Shown here: positions 1 to 11,100 of the stretch, one piece after another
Numbering within the stretch: the first letter of the stretch is position 1
Layout: each line of letters opens with the position of its first letter
IMG/VR virus record: IMGVR_UViG_3300030339_000129
Span: 1 to 37,729 of that record
Direction: 5' to 3' (one strand)
DNA: 37,729 nt
Source of the DNA: a virus
Notes under the pieces: generated by a model
Databases searched by the model: none
What the model was told of the DNA's origin: nothing
What the model saw: the letters and a program-made list of their open reading frames with translations, nothing else
Made by a program: the position numbers and the translations under genes

Positions 1-357
1 CTTAATATTAACGAGAAGCAAGCGTGGGTTTGCAAAAATGCAGATAACTACGCAAGTAATGTGTTCGCGGCACCTTACGAGCAGTTAGGATATGTCAACG
101 GAAATACTGATGGATGTACAACGGCAATGGGTTATGATGCAAATTTACCGTTTTGTGAACTACCAGTGGCAGTCGGCGGCGCATCAACAACTTATTACTC
201 GGATTATTATTATCAGACCACCGGTCAGAAGGTGGCCCGTGTTGGCGGCAGCTGGAGCGGTGGCGGTGCGGACGGTTTGTTCTTCTGGTCTCTGTACTAC
301 TCGTCCTCCTTTGCCGGCGTCGACCTCTCCTCCCGCCTTCTTAGAAAAGCCCTATAA
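1..357 (+). CDS. Tail fibre / receptor-binding protein, C-terminal part (C-type-lectin fold, DGR-target-like)
   Basis: The reading frame is open from base 1, so the start lies outside the window; 118 residues remain. The segment has the features of the formylglycine-generating-enzyme-like C-type-lectin domain at the tip of many phage fibres: the glycine- and tyrosine-rich run near residues 55-80, then GGSWSGG, GLFFWSL and RLLRKAL at the end. In this family the C-terminal pocket contacts the host receptor. The last 40 codons are much richer in G and C than the DNA around them and mostly end in C or T. The right end of the window (37105-37729) holds an N-terminal fibre part of the same family that breaks off where this one would roughly resume, so both may be one split gene. 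A second fibre gene is the alternative. Confidence 0.75.
   Translation, partial: LNINEKQAWVCKNADNYASNVFAAPYEQLGYVNGNTDGCTTAMGYDANLPFCELPVAVGGASTTYYSDYYYQTTGQKVARVGGSWSGGGADGLFFWSLYYSSSFAGVDLSSRLLRKAL
225..354 (+). other. Candidate DGR variable repeat in the fibre C-terminus
   Basis: The fibre's last ~40 codons include many of the form NNC (GAC, TTC, TAC, TAC, TCC, GCC, GGC, GTC, CTC, TCC) at the positions that are AAC in the template repeat of diversity-generating retroelements, where adenines are mutagenised. The frame GGSW...GLF.W.L...SS......RLL matches the known shape of such variable regions. No reverse transcriptase, Avd gene or adenine-rich template repeat was found in the window, so activity cannot be claimed. 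The call rests on pattern recognition only. Confidence 0.5.
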
Positions 358-384
358 TAACTTAATTGCCTCGTATATTCTTAA

Positions 385-546
385 AGTTGCTTTTATGGAA
401 TAAGAACTCGCTCAATAAACGAGTGTTTAAATCATAAGCCACATTGTAAAAAAGAGTATATCGCTACAAATTCGACAGTAGAACAAGTGTTGAATTATTC
501 GCATACAAGAAACATAGCTGAATACTACGAAAAATTTATAAAATAG
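385..546 (+). pseudogene. Start-less open frame behind the fibre gene, possible gene remnant
   Basis: Between the fibre stop and the next gene lies ~200 bp. One frame stays open for 53 codons and ends in a TAG at 544-546 just before the next ribosome site; its translation looks protein-like (ends NIAEYYEKFIK). It has no ATG, and its only GTG/TTG codons lie near the end without a ribosome site. It could be the worn 3' end of a gene lost or exchanged with the fibre tip. A short inverted repeat (ACTCG/CGAGT, 407-423) lies near its start. Chance openness is possible at this length. Confidence 0.25.
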
Positions 547-561
547 AGGTGGTTAGTAACC

Positions 562-816
562 ATGCCAAAAGAAATAAGATATGCAACAATACCTGAAACA
601 TTTGACGAAACAAAGCACTATATTGAGCAGTTGCCAGCAGTAGATATGGGCGAATATATGTGGGTGGATGTAGTAGTTAAGGATTTAGATTTAACGGACG
701 CACCTGTTGAACCACACGCACCAATAGAAAATGAGCCTTATATGCCAAAGCCTACTACGGAGGAAGTGCTGAATGAAGTCATCGCAGTGCTTATAGACAA
801 GGGGGTGCTGTACTAA
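562..816 (+). CDS. Small tail-fibre-associated protein, function unknown
   Basis: An 84-residue acidic protein with a good ribosome site (GAGGTGG) before the ATG. Its position directly behind a fibre gene and its acidic, proline-containing sequence resemble the small proteins that follow fibre genes in Firmicutes prophages (fibre assembly or XkdW-like), but I see no diagnostic motif. Its stop overlaps the next start (TAATG), implying translational coupling with the 50-residue gene that follows. Confidence 0.6.
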   Translation: MPKEIRYATIPETFDETKHYIEQLPAVDMGEYMWVDVVVKDLDLTDAPVEPHAPIENEPYMPKPTTEEVLNEVIAVLIDKGVLY

Positions 817-968
817 TGGGACACGATAAATTAGATAAGTATCTTAAAGACAAAGGTTTAAAAATCAAAGAAAAAATTAAGCCCACAAAAGCATTTAAGG
901 ATTTAAAAGTAGATGAAAAGTGGACTTTAGTCGAACAGATGCTGAGGGATTTAAAGTATATCGATTAA
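816..968 (+). CDS. Small lysine-rich protein, function unknown
   Basis: A 50-residue gene starting in the TAATG overlap with the preceding stop. The product is highly charged (about a quarter lysine) and probably helical, with no signal peptide or membrane segment. Coupling to the upstream gene and closeness to the tail module suggest a small structural or assembly role. The ~90 bp behind it contain a short palindrome (ATATTGC/GCAATAT around 980-996) and no convincing U-tract terminator. Confidence 0.55.
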   Translation: MGHDKLDKYLKDKGLKIKEKIKPTKAFKDLKVDEKWTLVEQMLRDLKYID

Positions 969-1060
969 TCGCCATAGATTAATATTGCGAGCAATATGTA
1001 AATGTCTCTATTTGAAACAAAATGAATAAATATAAATAATTAAAGGAGGTGGCCTGAAAA

Positions 1061-1651
1061 ATGACACTTGCCGATTTAGATATAAAAATCCTTCAATTAA
1101 TAAATCAGTATAGCATTAATGGCAGCATAACCCCTCTCTCAGATGGAACAGTAGAAGATTATACGCTGAGGACCAGAAACCTTATAGATGATTGCCAGAA
1201 GGAAATAGCCGGGATATATCCGGTAGTAAAAACCGCTGAATATTCTCAGGTAGCAGCTAACACAGGCGAAAGTTTTGTTTCTTATGCCTTGCCTGAGGAT
1301 TGCGACAAGGTTCTGAGCATGGAGGTACTTAACTTCCCGGACTTCAAACCTGCTCAGTACAAAGTATATGATGGCTTTTTCTATGTGAGCCCTTATCTTA
1401 ATGGAACCTTGATATTGACCTATACTAAGAAATTAGTTGAAATCAATTCAAGTACTCTATCAACTGCAACGCTGGAAATAGACACAGCATACCAGCCGCT
1501 TGTAGCTTATTATGTGGCAGGCCATGTTTACCTAGAAGATAATGCAACAATAGGCACTATGCTTATGAACGAATATGAGCAAAAACTCTCTAGGTCAAAG
1601 CCAAAGCCTATAGTTCAGCAAAGTACCGTAATTAATTCATGGGGATGGTGA
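1061..1651 (+). CDS. Head-tail connector / adaptor protein
   Basis: A 196-residue protein preceded by a strong AAAGGAGGTGG site. An N-terminal helical stretch (residues 1-50, with D/E at helix starts and a YTLRTRNLIDDCQ segment) is followed by a beta-rich middle and a helical C-terminus. This matches the podovirus adaptor family (gp6-like connectors) that sits between portal and tail nozzle. The neighbour supports this: a nozzle-like protein follows after 6 bp. The portal is at the far right end of the window, so head and tail genes would be adjacent only if the molecule is circular. Confidence 0.55.
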   Translation: MTLADLDIKILQLINQYSINGSITPLSDGTVEDYTLRTRNLIDDCQKEIAGIYPVVKTAEYSQVAANTGESFVSYALPEDCDKVLSMEVLNFPDFKPAQYKVYDGFFYVSPYLNGTLILTYTKKLVEINSSTLSTATLEIDTAYQPLVAYYVAGHVYLEDNATIGTMLMNEYEQKLSRSKPKPIVQQSTVINSWGW

Positions 1652-1657
1652 TAGCTT

Positions 1658-3520
1658 GTGTTTAATGTACCAGCTCCAAAGGCAAACCCGGATATAAGAC
1701 TAGGGGCAGATGGAAAGTACGCCATCGATGGAGGTATCAATCTATGGAGACAGGAGACTGCTCTCCCTATGAGCCAAGCGGCCAACATCCTGAATCTTAA
1801 TGCAGACGATAGAGGCACATTGCTAAAAAGGAAAGGTCAGGCCTACCTAGATACAACACTAGGTAGCGGAGGATGCAACGCTGTAGTGTTCAATAACAAA
1901 ATCATAAAAAAGTGGTCCACATTCCTATACAAGGAAAACCTAGATGGTAGCAGCCCGGTCCAGATATATAGTGGACTAGCCAGCGGCCCAGCCTTTATGT
2001 TTCCTTTTCAGGGCCTATTGTATATATTCGATGGAACTAATTACATTCAATGGGATGGTTCAACAGCAGCAGTAGTAGTGCCTTATATTCCTATAGTAAG
2101 TCAGGGAAGAAAACCGGATGGCACAACATCAACGCTTTATGAACCGCTGAATCTATTGACAGGAAGTTTCACAGATATGTTCAGCCCTAATGATGGAACA
2201 ACTTTAAACTTTGTTCTCAGCTTTACAAATCTTGATGCAGCAGCGGTTACAGCTATAGTCAATGGTGTGGCCAAGGCCGAGACAACAGACTTCACAGTAA
2301 ACAGGACAACAGGAGTATTAACATGGAACTCAGGAAAAGCCCCGGCAATAGGAACGAATACTGTTAAAATAACTGCAGCCAAAACAAATGCCTCAGACCA
2401 ATTACAGATTAAGAATTGTACTTATGCCGCAGAATTTGACAGCAGGCTTTTCATAACAGGAAATCCTAACTTCCCAAACAAGCTATGGAAAACAGGATTG
2501 ACTTCTAATCAGGCCGGAATACAGGCTAATTATTTTCCAGCAAGCGGATATAGCTCGTTCGATTCAGTAGGTTCAGTAGATACAAAGGTTACTGCATTTA
2601 TAAAGAAGTTTGAAAAATTTATCTACTTCAAGGAAAAATCCACGCACTTGACTTATGCTCAGACTGAATCAGATGGTTCAGATGGTTTTCCTATCACTAG
2701 CCTTAACGCTAACATAGGATGCGATATGCCGGGAAGTGTCCAGCTAATTGACAATATGCCTATATTCTTCAATTCAATTAACGGAGGATATGCGATACTA
2801 TCCACAACAGTTTTAGGCGAAAACATAGTGAAGAACTTCTCACATTGCATTAACGGAACAATCACAAGACCGGGCCTTCTCCAAGAAAGTTTGTCAGACC
2901 TACAAGGGTGTGCCTCATTCAATGATGGCAAGAAGTATTATCTATGTATGCCGACAAGTGGCAAGGTGTATGTATGGGATTATAGCATGGGCTATACTGT
3001 AAATAATCCAGAATCCTTCCATTGGTTCATATACGATAATATCCACGCAAGAAACTTCTTCATGGTTGGAAATGTTCTCTATTATTCATCCAGCGTTACA
3101 GGAGCTATAGTCAAATTCATAGATGCTCAGAATGATTTTGGTAATCCTATAAGCGGAGTATGGAAATCAAAACTTATGGATTTTGGTTTACCGGAATACT
3201 ATAAAAACATAACCGATTTATGGCTAACAACCAGAGCAAACTCAGGGAGCGTTATCACTATAAATCATTATGATGATAACGATACAATAATAAATAGCAC
3301 AATAATTCCTAGCAGCTTAACAAAATCCTTTGATTGGGATAGTTGGGATTGGGATAATTTTACATGGGATTATCAAAGGTTCGCTCCTACGCTTAGATTC
3401 AAGCCGGGTATTAAGAACATAAGATATTACCAGATAGAAATAACAAATAACGAATACAATGTAGATTTATCCATAGTTAGCTTAGTGCTTAAATGGGTTC
3501 CTACAAGAAAGGTAAGGTGA
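1658..3520 (+). CDS. Tail nozzle / stabilisation protein (P22 gp10-like)
   Basis: A 620-residue, beta-rich protein starting at GTG six bases after the previous stop. The order (short N-terminal arm, repeated blade-like strands, a variable insert around residues 165-250, and a C-terminal W-D rich stretch near 550-575) is typical of the podovirus tail-tube nozzle that docks under the adaptor. The aromatic WDSWDWDNFTWD segment has parallels in P22-like tail-tube proteins. No enzymatic motif is visible. It reads as one unit with the adaptor before it and the collar protein five bases downstream. Assignment is from fold-like pattern and gene order, so it is moderate. Confidence 0.5.
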   Translation: MFNVPAPKANPDIRLGADGKYAIDGGINLWRQETALPMSQAANILNLNADDRGTLLKRKGQAYLDTTLGSGGCNAVVFNNKIIKKWSTFLYKENLDGSSPVQIYSGLASGPAFMFPFQGLLYIFDGTNYIQWDGSTAAVVVPYIPIVSQGRKPDGTTSTLYEPLNLLTGSFTDMFSPNDGTTLNFVLSFTNLDAAAVTAIVNGVAKAETTDFTVNRTTGVLTWNSGKAPAIGTNTVKITAAKTNASDQLQIKNCTYAAEFDSRLFITGNPNFPNKLWKTGLTSNQAGIQANYFPASGYSSFDSVGSVDTKVTAFIKKFEKFIYFKEKSTHLTYAQTESDGSDGFPITSLNANIGCDMPGSVQLIDNMPIFFNSINGGYAILSTTVLGENIVKNFSHCINGTITRPGLLQESLSDLQGCASFNDGKKYYLCMPTSGKVYVWDYSMGYTVNNPESFHWFIYDNIHARNFFMVGNVLYYSSSVTGAIVKFIDAQNDFGNPISGVWKSKLMDFGLPEYYKNITDLWLTTRANSGSVITINHYDDNDTIINSTIIPSSLTKSFDWDSWDWDNFTWDYQRFAPTLRFKPGIKNIRYYQIEITNNEYNVDLSIVSLVLKWVPTRKVR

Positions 3521-3524
3521 TAAA

Positions 3525-4199
3525 ATGAGTTTTGTATGGTCTCCTACGGATGGATTAAACAATATTTCTCAGTTTCCAAGAACAGATGCAGGTATTAGAG
3601 CCCACTTGCAGGCTTTACTTCAGCAAATACCGGATTATTACGATGCTCTAGTGAATCCATTGACCGCATTTATGAACGCAGAGGTGGGTAAAATAGAGTT
3701 CTTCCCCGGCACAGTAGCTCCTTCTGGATATTTAGTGGCTCAGGGGCAACTAGTGTCCAGAACAACTTATGCAGCATTATGGGCCTACGCAAACGCCAGC
3801 GGTAATATCGTAACGGATGCAACATGGTTAGCTACAGGCCACGATGGACAATTTAGTTCTGGTGATTTATCAACAACATTCAGGCTCCCGGACCTAAGAG
3901 GAAACTTCGTAAGAGCATTCGATAATGCTAGGGGCGTGGATTCAGGCAGGACCATAGGAACAAATCAGGTAGATGGGTTTGGAGCTCACTCGCATAATGT
4001 CTATGGACTTCCAGAGGCAAACACAGCCAGCGGTTCAACTTCATACCACATCATGCAGAGGTATAGAGATGGATGGAATGGATTGACAAGAGGTGGAGCA
4101 TGGGATGGGGCAGCCGGAGAACAGACAGGCCTTATGAACTCAGGTATTTCAGAGACAAGACCAAAGAATATAGCGTTACTTGCTTGTATAAAATGCTAG
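3525..4199 (+). CDS. Phage tail collar domain protein
   Basis: A 224-residue protein with the classical tail-collar domain: VGKIEFFPGTVAPSGYL at about residue 54, then FRLPDLRGNFVRAFD near 122, a GAHSHNV segment and the C-terminal ETRPKNIALLACI. In this family the domain trimerises at the tip of short tail fibres. The N-terminal ~50 residues are helical and probably attach it to the tail. It lies four bases after the nozzle gene. Confidence 0.85.
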   Translation: MSFVWSPTDGLNNISQFPRTDAGIRAHLQALLQQIPDYYDALVNPLTAFMNAEVGKIEFFPGTVAPSGYLVAQGQLVSRTTYAALWAYANASGNIVTDATWLATGHDGQFSSGDLSTTFRLPDLRGNFVRAFDNARGVDSGRTIGTNQVDGFGAHSHNVYGLPEANTASGSTSYHIMQRYRDGWNGLTRGGAWDGAAGEQTGLMNSGISETRPKNIALLACIKC

Positions 4200-4210
4200 G
4201 AGGTGAATAG

Positions 4211-5149
4211 ATGAGCATATATGATGAACAGATAGCAGCAGAAAACAGCAGTTATGATAATATAGTAAATAACCTTAACAAATCAGTAGATATTACCAAA
4301 CAGCAATACGGTAATTCTCAGGCAGACTTGACTAATAAATACAATAATTTATACACCGGGCTAGACCAAGATACAACAAAAGCTCAAGATACAGCATATA
4401 CAGGCGACAATACAGTAGATACAACTGTAAATGAAAATCTGAATAGAGTTAATAACATAATGGCCAGAAATGGATGGTTAGGTGGTGGAGAGAACCTGCA
4501 GGCTCAACTCAATTCCAATAGTGATAGGATGAACGGTAGAGGTAGAGTTGGTGGAGAACTAAGCGGAACGCTACAGACCATCCTTAACAACAGGAATACA
4601 TACAAGGCCAATCAGACTTCTGAGGCCAACAAAATAAACACAGACCAGCAGAACGCTCTCAATACACTTAACGGACAATTAAGCTCAGCATTGGCCGACA
4701 AGTTATCGAGAATAAATTCCATTAAGGCAGCAGCACAACAGGCAGCAGCAGCGGCAGCTCAGGCGGCAGCATCAAGAGCGGCAGCATCCGCAAAATCAGC
4801 CAAAGCATCCGCAGATAAAGCTCCCACAAGTGCTCAACTATACAATGCCGGACTTGAAAGTTTGGCCGGAGCTATGGATTCAGGAGAAGGATATTTGTTC
4901 CTGAGAGACCAGAAGGGCAACCTCATAAACGATATGGGGCAAGTAAACTACAATAAACTGGTAAAATATTATCAGGACAATGCTTCAAACGGAGATTATG
5001 GAGCCTACACTACATCCGCTACGCTTGATAAATATAGCAGCAGTATTTTAGCTCATAACCAAGCGAACAAAGGAACTTATGTAGCAACGCCAGCAGTAAA
5101 GCCTACAACATTTACAAATACACCATTATTGGGTTCATTCTTTAAATAG
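4211..5149 (+). CDS. Probable internal virion / ejection protein
   Basis: A 312-residue, Asn/Gln/Ala-rich protein with a ribosome site overlapping the previous stop. It contains long predicted helices, an MARNGWLGGGENLQAQL segment around residue 84 and an alanine-rich stretch near 175-200. These properties and the place between collar protein and giant virion protein fit a podovirus internal core protein released with the DNA. No catalytic motif is seen. A scaffold-like or chaperone role is the alternative. Confidence 0.45.
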   Translation: MSIYDEQIAAENSSYDNIVNNLNKSVDITKQQYGNSQADLTNKYNNLYTGLDQDTTKAQDTAYTGDNTVDTTVNENLNRVNNIMARNGWLGGGENLQAQLNSNSDRMNGRGRVGGELSGTLQTILNNRNTYKANQTSEANKINTDQQNALNTLNGQLSSALADKLSRINSIKAAAQQAAAAAAQAAASRAAASAKSAKASADKAPTSAQLYNAGLESLAGAMDSGEGYLFLRDQKGNLINDMGQVNYNKLVKYYQDNASNGDYGAYTTSATLDKYSSSILAHNQANKGTYVATPAVKPTTFTNTPLLGSFFK

Positions 5150-5159
5150 GAGGGAATAA

Positions 5160-8100
5160 ATGGCTATAGATAAAAGCAAATATTCATGGGCTAATTGGGG
5201 AACATTAAGTAGCAAACCTAAATCAGGGGCAAGCTCAGCCCCTCTCACAACAAAGACCTATAAGAGTACATCGTGGGCTCAATGGAAACCTACAAAATCA
5301 AAGGGTGCTGCAATTCCTATACCAAGCGAAAAGGCACCATCGAGCATAACTTCATTACCACAACCGCTCCCTAAGATATTGCCTACACAGCAATCAAACT
5401 TAATCATAAGCAAATTGAATAGTGCTGATAAGATAGCTAAATACAAAGCCGCAAATCCTGCGGCTACTTCCCTTCCCAAGCTACCTACAGCTAAGATACC
5501 TGCAGCTAAATTGACACTCAATAGTGATAAGGCCCCTAGCTTGCCAAAACTTTCAAGTCTTAAAGTTCAGGCCCCGGCAACAAAGATGGAGCTCAACAAC
5601 TCGGACCAGTATAAAGCGGTAAGCAATGAAATTGAAGGGCTCAACAATGCCATTATAAATAATCCAATAAGGAAAGCCCTTGCTGATACAGCGGTTAATA
5701 AATTCATAATGAGGACCGCTCAGGAAGTAGACACCAACCTGAATAGAGCTGCAGGCGTTGACGATGCAGAGAATGAAACTAGCAAGCCGGATTTAGGGCC
5801 TATAGCTAATACTCTTGCAAACTTAATAGGATTCGGAATGACCATGAAAGGCAATTTTGCAGGAGTTACCGGACCTGTAAACAATATCGAAACCTCCCTT
5901 GCACCAGTAGGAAGAACAGCCGGAGCCGGAGCAGCTAAGTTATTAAGCAAATTTGAACCTGCTTTACCAGCCGCCAATACACTAGGAGCAAAAGCAGCGG
6001 TTACCGCATCGAAAGTCGCAAATTATGTTGTTCCAACCGTAGCTAAAGAAGCGGCAGAAGGAGCTCTATTCGGAGCATCCCTAGGAGTAGGAGCCAAGGA
6101 TGGTATAGTCAAGGAAACACTTAACGGAGCAGCTATGAACGCTGGATTCGGTCTAGGTTTAAAAGGCCTAGGAAGTGTAGCCAAAGGAATAACCCATTAC
6201 ATAAAGGGAGCAGATGGACTTGAAGTTCCTGTAACAGTAGTTAAAGATGATGGACACCATATTACATTTGTTGACCAGCAAGGCAACCACAGTCAGGTTC
6301 AAAAGTCAGTATTCGACAGAGTAGCAAAACCTGTATCGGTCCATGAAGGTATGAATACTCTAAATAGCAGAGTGGGAGATATGCCTCAGTATCAGGGAAC
6401 TTTCAAGAAGGAAACAGCACCATCAGAAGTTCCTGCAGCCGGACCTGTAAAACCAGTAGAGAATGTTGACTACACTAAAATGACAGATGAAGAATTGAGC
6501 AGCAATATGGATAGCGTAGGCAAAGAAATAGATGCTAACATTAACGATAAGAGCCCGGAAGTACAGACTAAGGTAATGGCACTAGCCGAACATTATGACA
6601 ACATGGCAAGGGAACAGGAAAATAGAGGTACTGCTAAAACTTCACCAGAGGGCTCAGGAGCCCCGGAAGTAGTTAAAGAGGAAAGTACACCACCTGCAAC
6701 AGAAACTCTTGCTACGGAGCAGCCAGCAAGGGAGAATCCGGCCTCGGCTCCAACAACCAGAAAAGACTTGCAGAAACACCTTGAATACCCGGACACCCAC
6801 GAACACAATGTCAATGATGATGCAATGTTTGTGGACCACCTCGACAGACCTAATTCAGGTAAAATTACAAAGGTAAATGCTGATGGTTCAATGGAGATTG
6901 AAACCCTAGAAGGAGATACATACAAGGTAAAGAAGGTAGGTAATACTCTTGAAAGCTATACTGAGGGAACACCTAAAGACCAGATTAAAATTGAGGACAG
7001 ACAGGATGCAGATAAAGCTGATTTAAAACTCAAAAAGGTTAAACCATATCAGGAATTGCACCCTGAATTGAAAAGTTATATCCAGCATGAGGCAGCAGTA
7101 TTACAGGCCGAATTGAAGGAAACCACAAGGGGAGAGCATTTTGTAGGTAAACTAGGACATGGAGAACTCAAAACTACAGGCCTCAAAAGAGTAACCAGCA
7201 GCTCTATAGCTAGACTCAGGGATGAATACGATATTAAATACCGAGACATTGAGATAGCCCTGAAAAATATAATAGAGGACCATGATTCAGAGAATACTCT
7301 TGTTGCCAAAAGGATAGAGGCTCTTATAGATGAGAGACTTAAAGGCGGCTATTCTGATATGTCCGGCCAGTATGAAACCCCTCCGAACAAAGAATATATC
7401 AAATTAATGGAACAGATAGATGCAGCAAAACCTGCAGAGACACCTGCGGTTAAGACTACCCCGGCTAAAGTTAAAACAAAAAAGGATGTAATTGCCGAAG
7501 GAGCAAAGGGGAAAGCTACAAAAACCAATCCTGCAAAATACCGCTACTACCTTGCAGAGAGACCGCCTTCACTAGGTACACATCCTAAAGGAACCGTTGA
7601 TATGAAAGGTTTTGACAACAAAACTGATGTTCCAGAGATAGGCGGCAAAGCGTGGGGATATGTAGAATATGACCATCCATTAACGGACAAGCAGGTATCA
7701 GACTATGAACTAAAGCCAGCTCCGGGAATAGACCTGCAGACCTTTGGCCATAAAGCAGAGACAAGCAAGAACCCATTCGATGAGCCTAGGTTCCATCCAT
7801 TCAAGCAGGCAGATGAGTTCGATGCACAATTTGACCGTAAAACAAAGTGGATAGAGGATACAATTAAGGACCAAGAGGCGGTTAAATTCTCTAAAGAAGG
7901 TAGCAACCAGTATTTAATCTTCCATCCTTCAACAAAAGGCAACAAATATCAGCTCACTATCTTTGATGATAAGGGAGCAATCATGGACAGCCAATCAAAT
8001 GATTTACAGGATGCAGTAGACTTCATTATGAGAGAGGGCTATGGCAAGACCGTAGATGAAAGTATTCCTAAAGGCCAGAGCGTAGACCTGCAGACATTCG

Positions 8101-11100
8101 GTAGACCTAAAGGCACTAAGGCAGAACCTCCAAAGGAAGAAATCAATGTAGGATTTAAACTTGAACTAAGAGAAAAAGGGGATAAAGCTACCAGCAAATT
8201 CTACTCTAACAGCCTTAAAAAATCAGAGTGGCTCCCAGAGGATGTAGACAGGCTAGTAAAAGAGGCAGACCATATTTACACTAAGCATACCAATGTTGGA
8301 GACCTAGAAAAAGCTGCATCAGTAATCCGCAACAATGGTATAAATGATGAAATTGACAGACTTCTTAAAAAGCCCTCCCTCGATGATTCAATAGACACCA
8401 CGGAACACTTCTTAATCACTAATGAATTAATGGCACAGGCTAAGGCCACAGGCAGGCCAGAGGACTACAACAAGGTAACCAGATGGCTACACTATACCAA
8501 CAGCAAAATAACAGGAGCAGCACAGGCCCTCCAAGCTGTATCAGTAGTAAAGAAGTCAACACCTGCAGGTATGCTAACAGCCGCAGAGAAGGGAATATCC
8601 AAGGCAGTTGAAAAGATAGAGGCTAAAAACCCTAAGCTCAAAAAACAGGTAGATGATAAAGCAACCGAAGTTAAAAAGGCCATGGATGATATTAACAAAG
8701 AGGCCTCAGATACAGTCGGTAAAGACATAACGGACAACATAGACCAGATACTAGAGAAGGGCAGAGCAGAGGTAGAGGCTAAGAGGAAAGCAGCGGCAGC
8801 AAAGAAAAACGCTGCAGGCAAGAAGGTAGTCAAGCCAGCTCCGGGAAAAGAAGAACCTATAGTGCCACTCACAGAGGCACAAAAGAGAGCCAATGCAGCA
8901 GAAGTTTTGGCCCGGAAGGTAGACAATGCAACAAAGCCTAAAACCCCTAAAGAAATGGATGTTGAGGCCGAAATGGTCAAGACACTATTCAGGGTAGCAA
9001 AGAAGAACCTTCCTGAAACCGAAAAGATACCGCAGGACCCCCTTCAATTTGTAGCTATGGCCATAAAGGGCCGGGATAAATACAAGGATGTATGGAGAAA
9101 AGCACAGAACATCCTGCAGGAGGCGTACAGAAATGAGCCTGAGAAGTTAGAAATCCTGCAAAAATACCTTGACGATAACCTGAAACCTACATTTGAAAAA
9201 GACAAAATGGAAAAGGTAATCTCAAAGAAGTTAAAAGATATGGGAGTGAACCTAGGCCAGATAGTTAAAGAGCATTATACAGTCAACAAGCAGATGAAGG
9301 TAGAAATAAAGGAAAGACTTATCAGAGAGGCCGGGTTATCAGGAGAAGATGCCAACATCCTAGGAAACTACATTGCCAAGAGGATGAAGGAATTGACCAA
9401 TGATAAGAAAATGAAGGTCCTAGAACGATTAATGGCCGACAAGGAAACCGTAAAGGGAACACCAAAGAGCCCGGTAAAATCAATTCAGGAACTTTCAAAC
9501 CTAGGAGCCTTTAATAATACCAACTATACAGGCAAAATCGTTGGTAAAGTCAGTCCTTTAGTAGACAAAATAATAAAATCCAAGCTGGATATAGGCAAAA
9601 TGGTAAAATCTTTGTCAATGGATAAGCAGGAGCTAACTAAGGTTAAAGTTTTGAACCATATTTTAGAGCAGACAAACCTTGCAAGAAGTGATGCAGAAAA
9701 ATTAGCACAGATAGTGCTTGACAGGTTCGACGAACTCTCCGGGATAGCAAGAGAAAAGGCAGTAGGTTCTAAGCTAGACAAGATTAAATTCGTAGGTCCT
9801 AAGCCTAAAGTAGTTGCTAATCCAGTTAAATCAATCCAAGAGTTATCAAATCTAGGAGCCTTTAACAACAAAAACTACCTTGCAGAGGCTAGATACCAGC
9901 TAGGGATTGAATCAGGCAAGATGATAGCAGAAAAAATTGACCTAGGCAAGATGGTTCGCCTCCTATCACAAGAGGACCAGAACTTGACCAGAGAACGAAT
10001 CATTAACTACATCCTCCAAAAGACAGACCTTAATGTAAAGGATGCCTCAATACTATCTAAGGTAGTAAAGGAACGGTTCGATGAACTAGCAGGCAACAAG
10101 AAGGAAACCATATTAAAGGGTATATTTGAACCTAAGAAACCTGCAAAGCAAACCAGCATGATTGAAAAGATAGTTGAACTTTCACATTTGGGAGCATTTG
10201 ACCATGCAGATTATAAAGGCCTTATATCTGATAAATACGGAATACCTTCACTAACAGCGGATGATGCAAAATTCATAGCAAAGACAATGGAACGAGCCCA
10301 AGCCATGCCGGAAGGTAGAGCAAGGGATATTGAAGTGGCAAGAGCAGTAATGTTTATTGCAAACAAGTTGCCTAAGACTATGGAGGATAAAATCAAGAGC
10401 CTGCAGAGAATATCCATGTTGCTGAACCCTAAGACGATGCTGAGAAATGTATTCGGTAATGTGTTCATGGGTACTGCTGAAACCATAAAGGATGTTCCGG
10501 GAGCGTTAGTTGATAAGGCAATCAGTAAATATGGTGTACCGGGGATGCTAAAGCCAACAAGGGAGAGGACCACGCTAGAACCTTCACTTAATTCTTTAGC
10601 AACATCCGGCAAGGCCATTAAACAAGGCTTTAAAAATGTAACAGAAGATAGAAAACTAGGGATTGACACTTCTCCGGGCAGAGGTCAGTATGAAATTCCA
10701 ATGGGTAAAGTTTTCAATGAGGACAAGGTAGGCGGCAAGCTATTAAATAAGTTGGACAGTATGACTAAGTATGGCCTGCAGTATGGTGATTCGCCATTTT
10801 ATAATGCAGCATACAAGGAATACCTGAGACAACAGATGAAGATAGCTAAGGTAACCCATCCGACAGATGCTATGATTAAAAAAGCCCACGCAATAGCCGA
10901 GGAAAGGACCTTCCAGAACATAACAGAAATATCAAAAGGTTTTGAGGGCCTAAGAAAGTCAATGAATAGAATAGGTTCTAAAGTTGCAGGAAATGAAAAT
11001 TTTGGTCTAGGAAATATAGTTGTTCCATTTATCAAGACACCAGCCAACATTCTTGACAAGGCCATTGACTATTCGCCAGTATCAGCAATAAAGGCCATTA

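Noticed and set aside
92-403. A 103-codon plus-strand frame over the fibre end
   Set aside because: It overlaps the lectin-fold frame, which has clear family motifs; the alternative frame has none.
976-1000. Terminator at the ATATTGC/GCAATAT palindrome
   Set aside because: It is not followed by a T-run and the loop is too small; it may be a weak linker copy instead.
8492-8980. A 162-codon minus-strand frame, and similar ones at 10211-10669 and 13625-14062
   Set aside because: They lie opposite genes with convincing products, have no leftward promoter or ribosome site, and read as Ser/Leu/Ala-rich complements of Lys/Glu-rich coding DNA.
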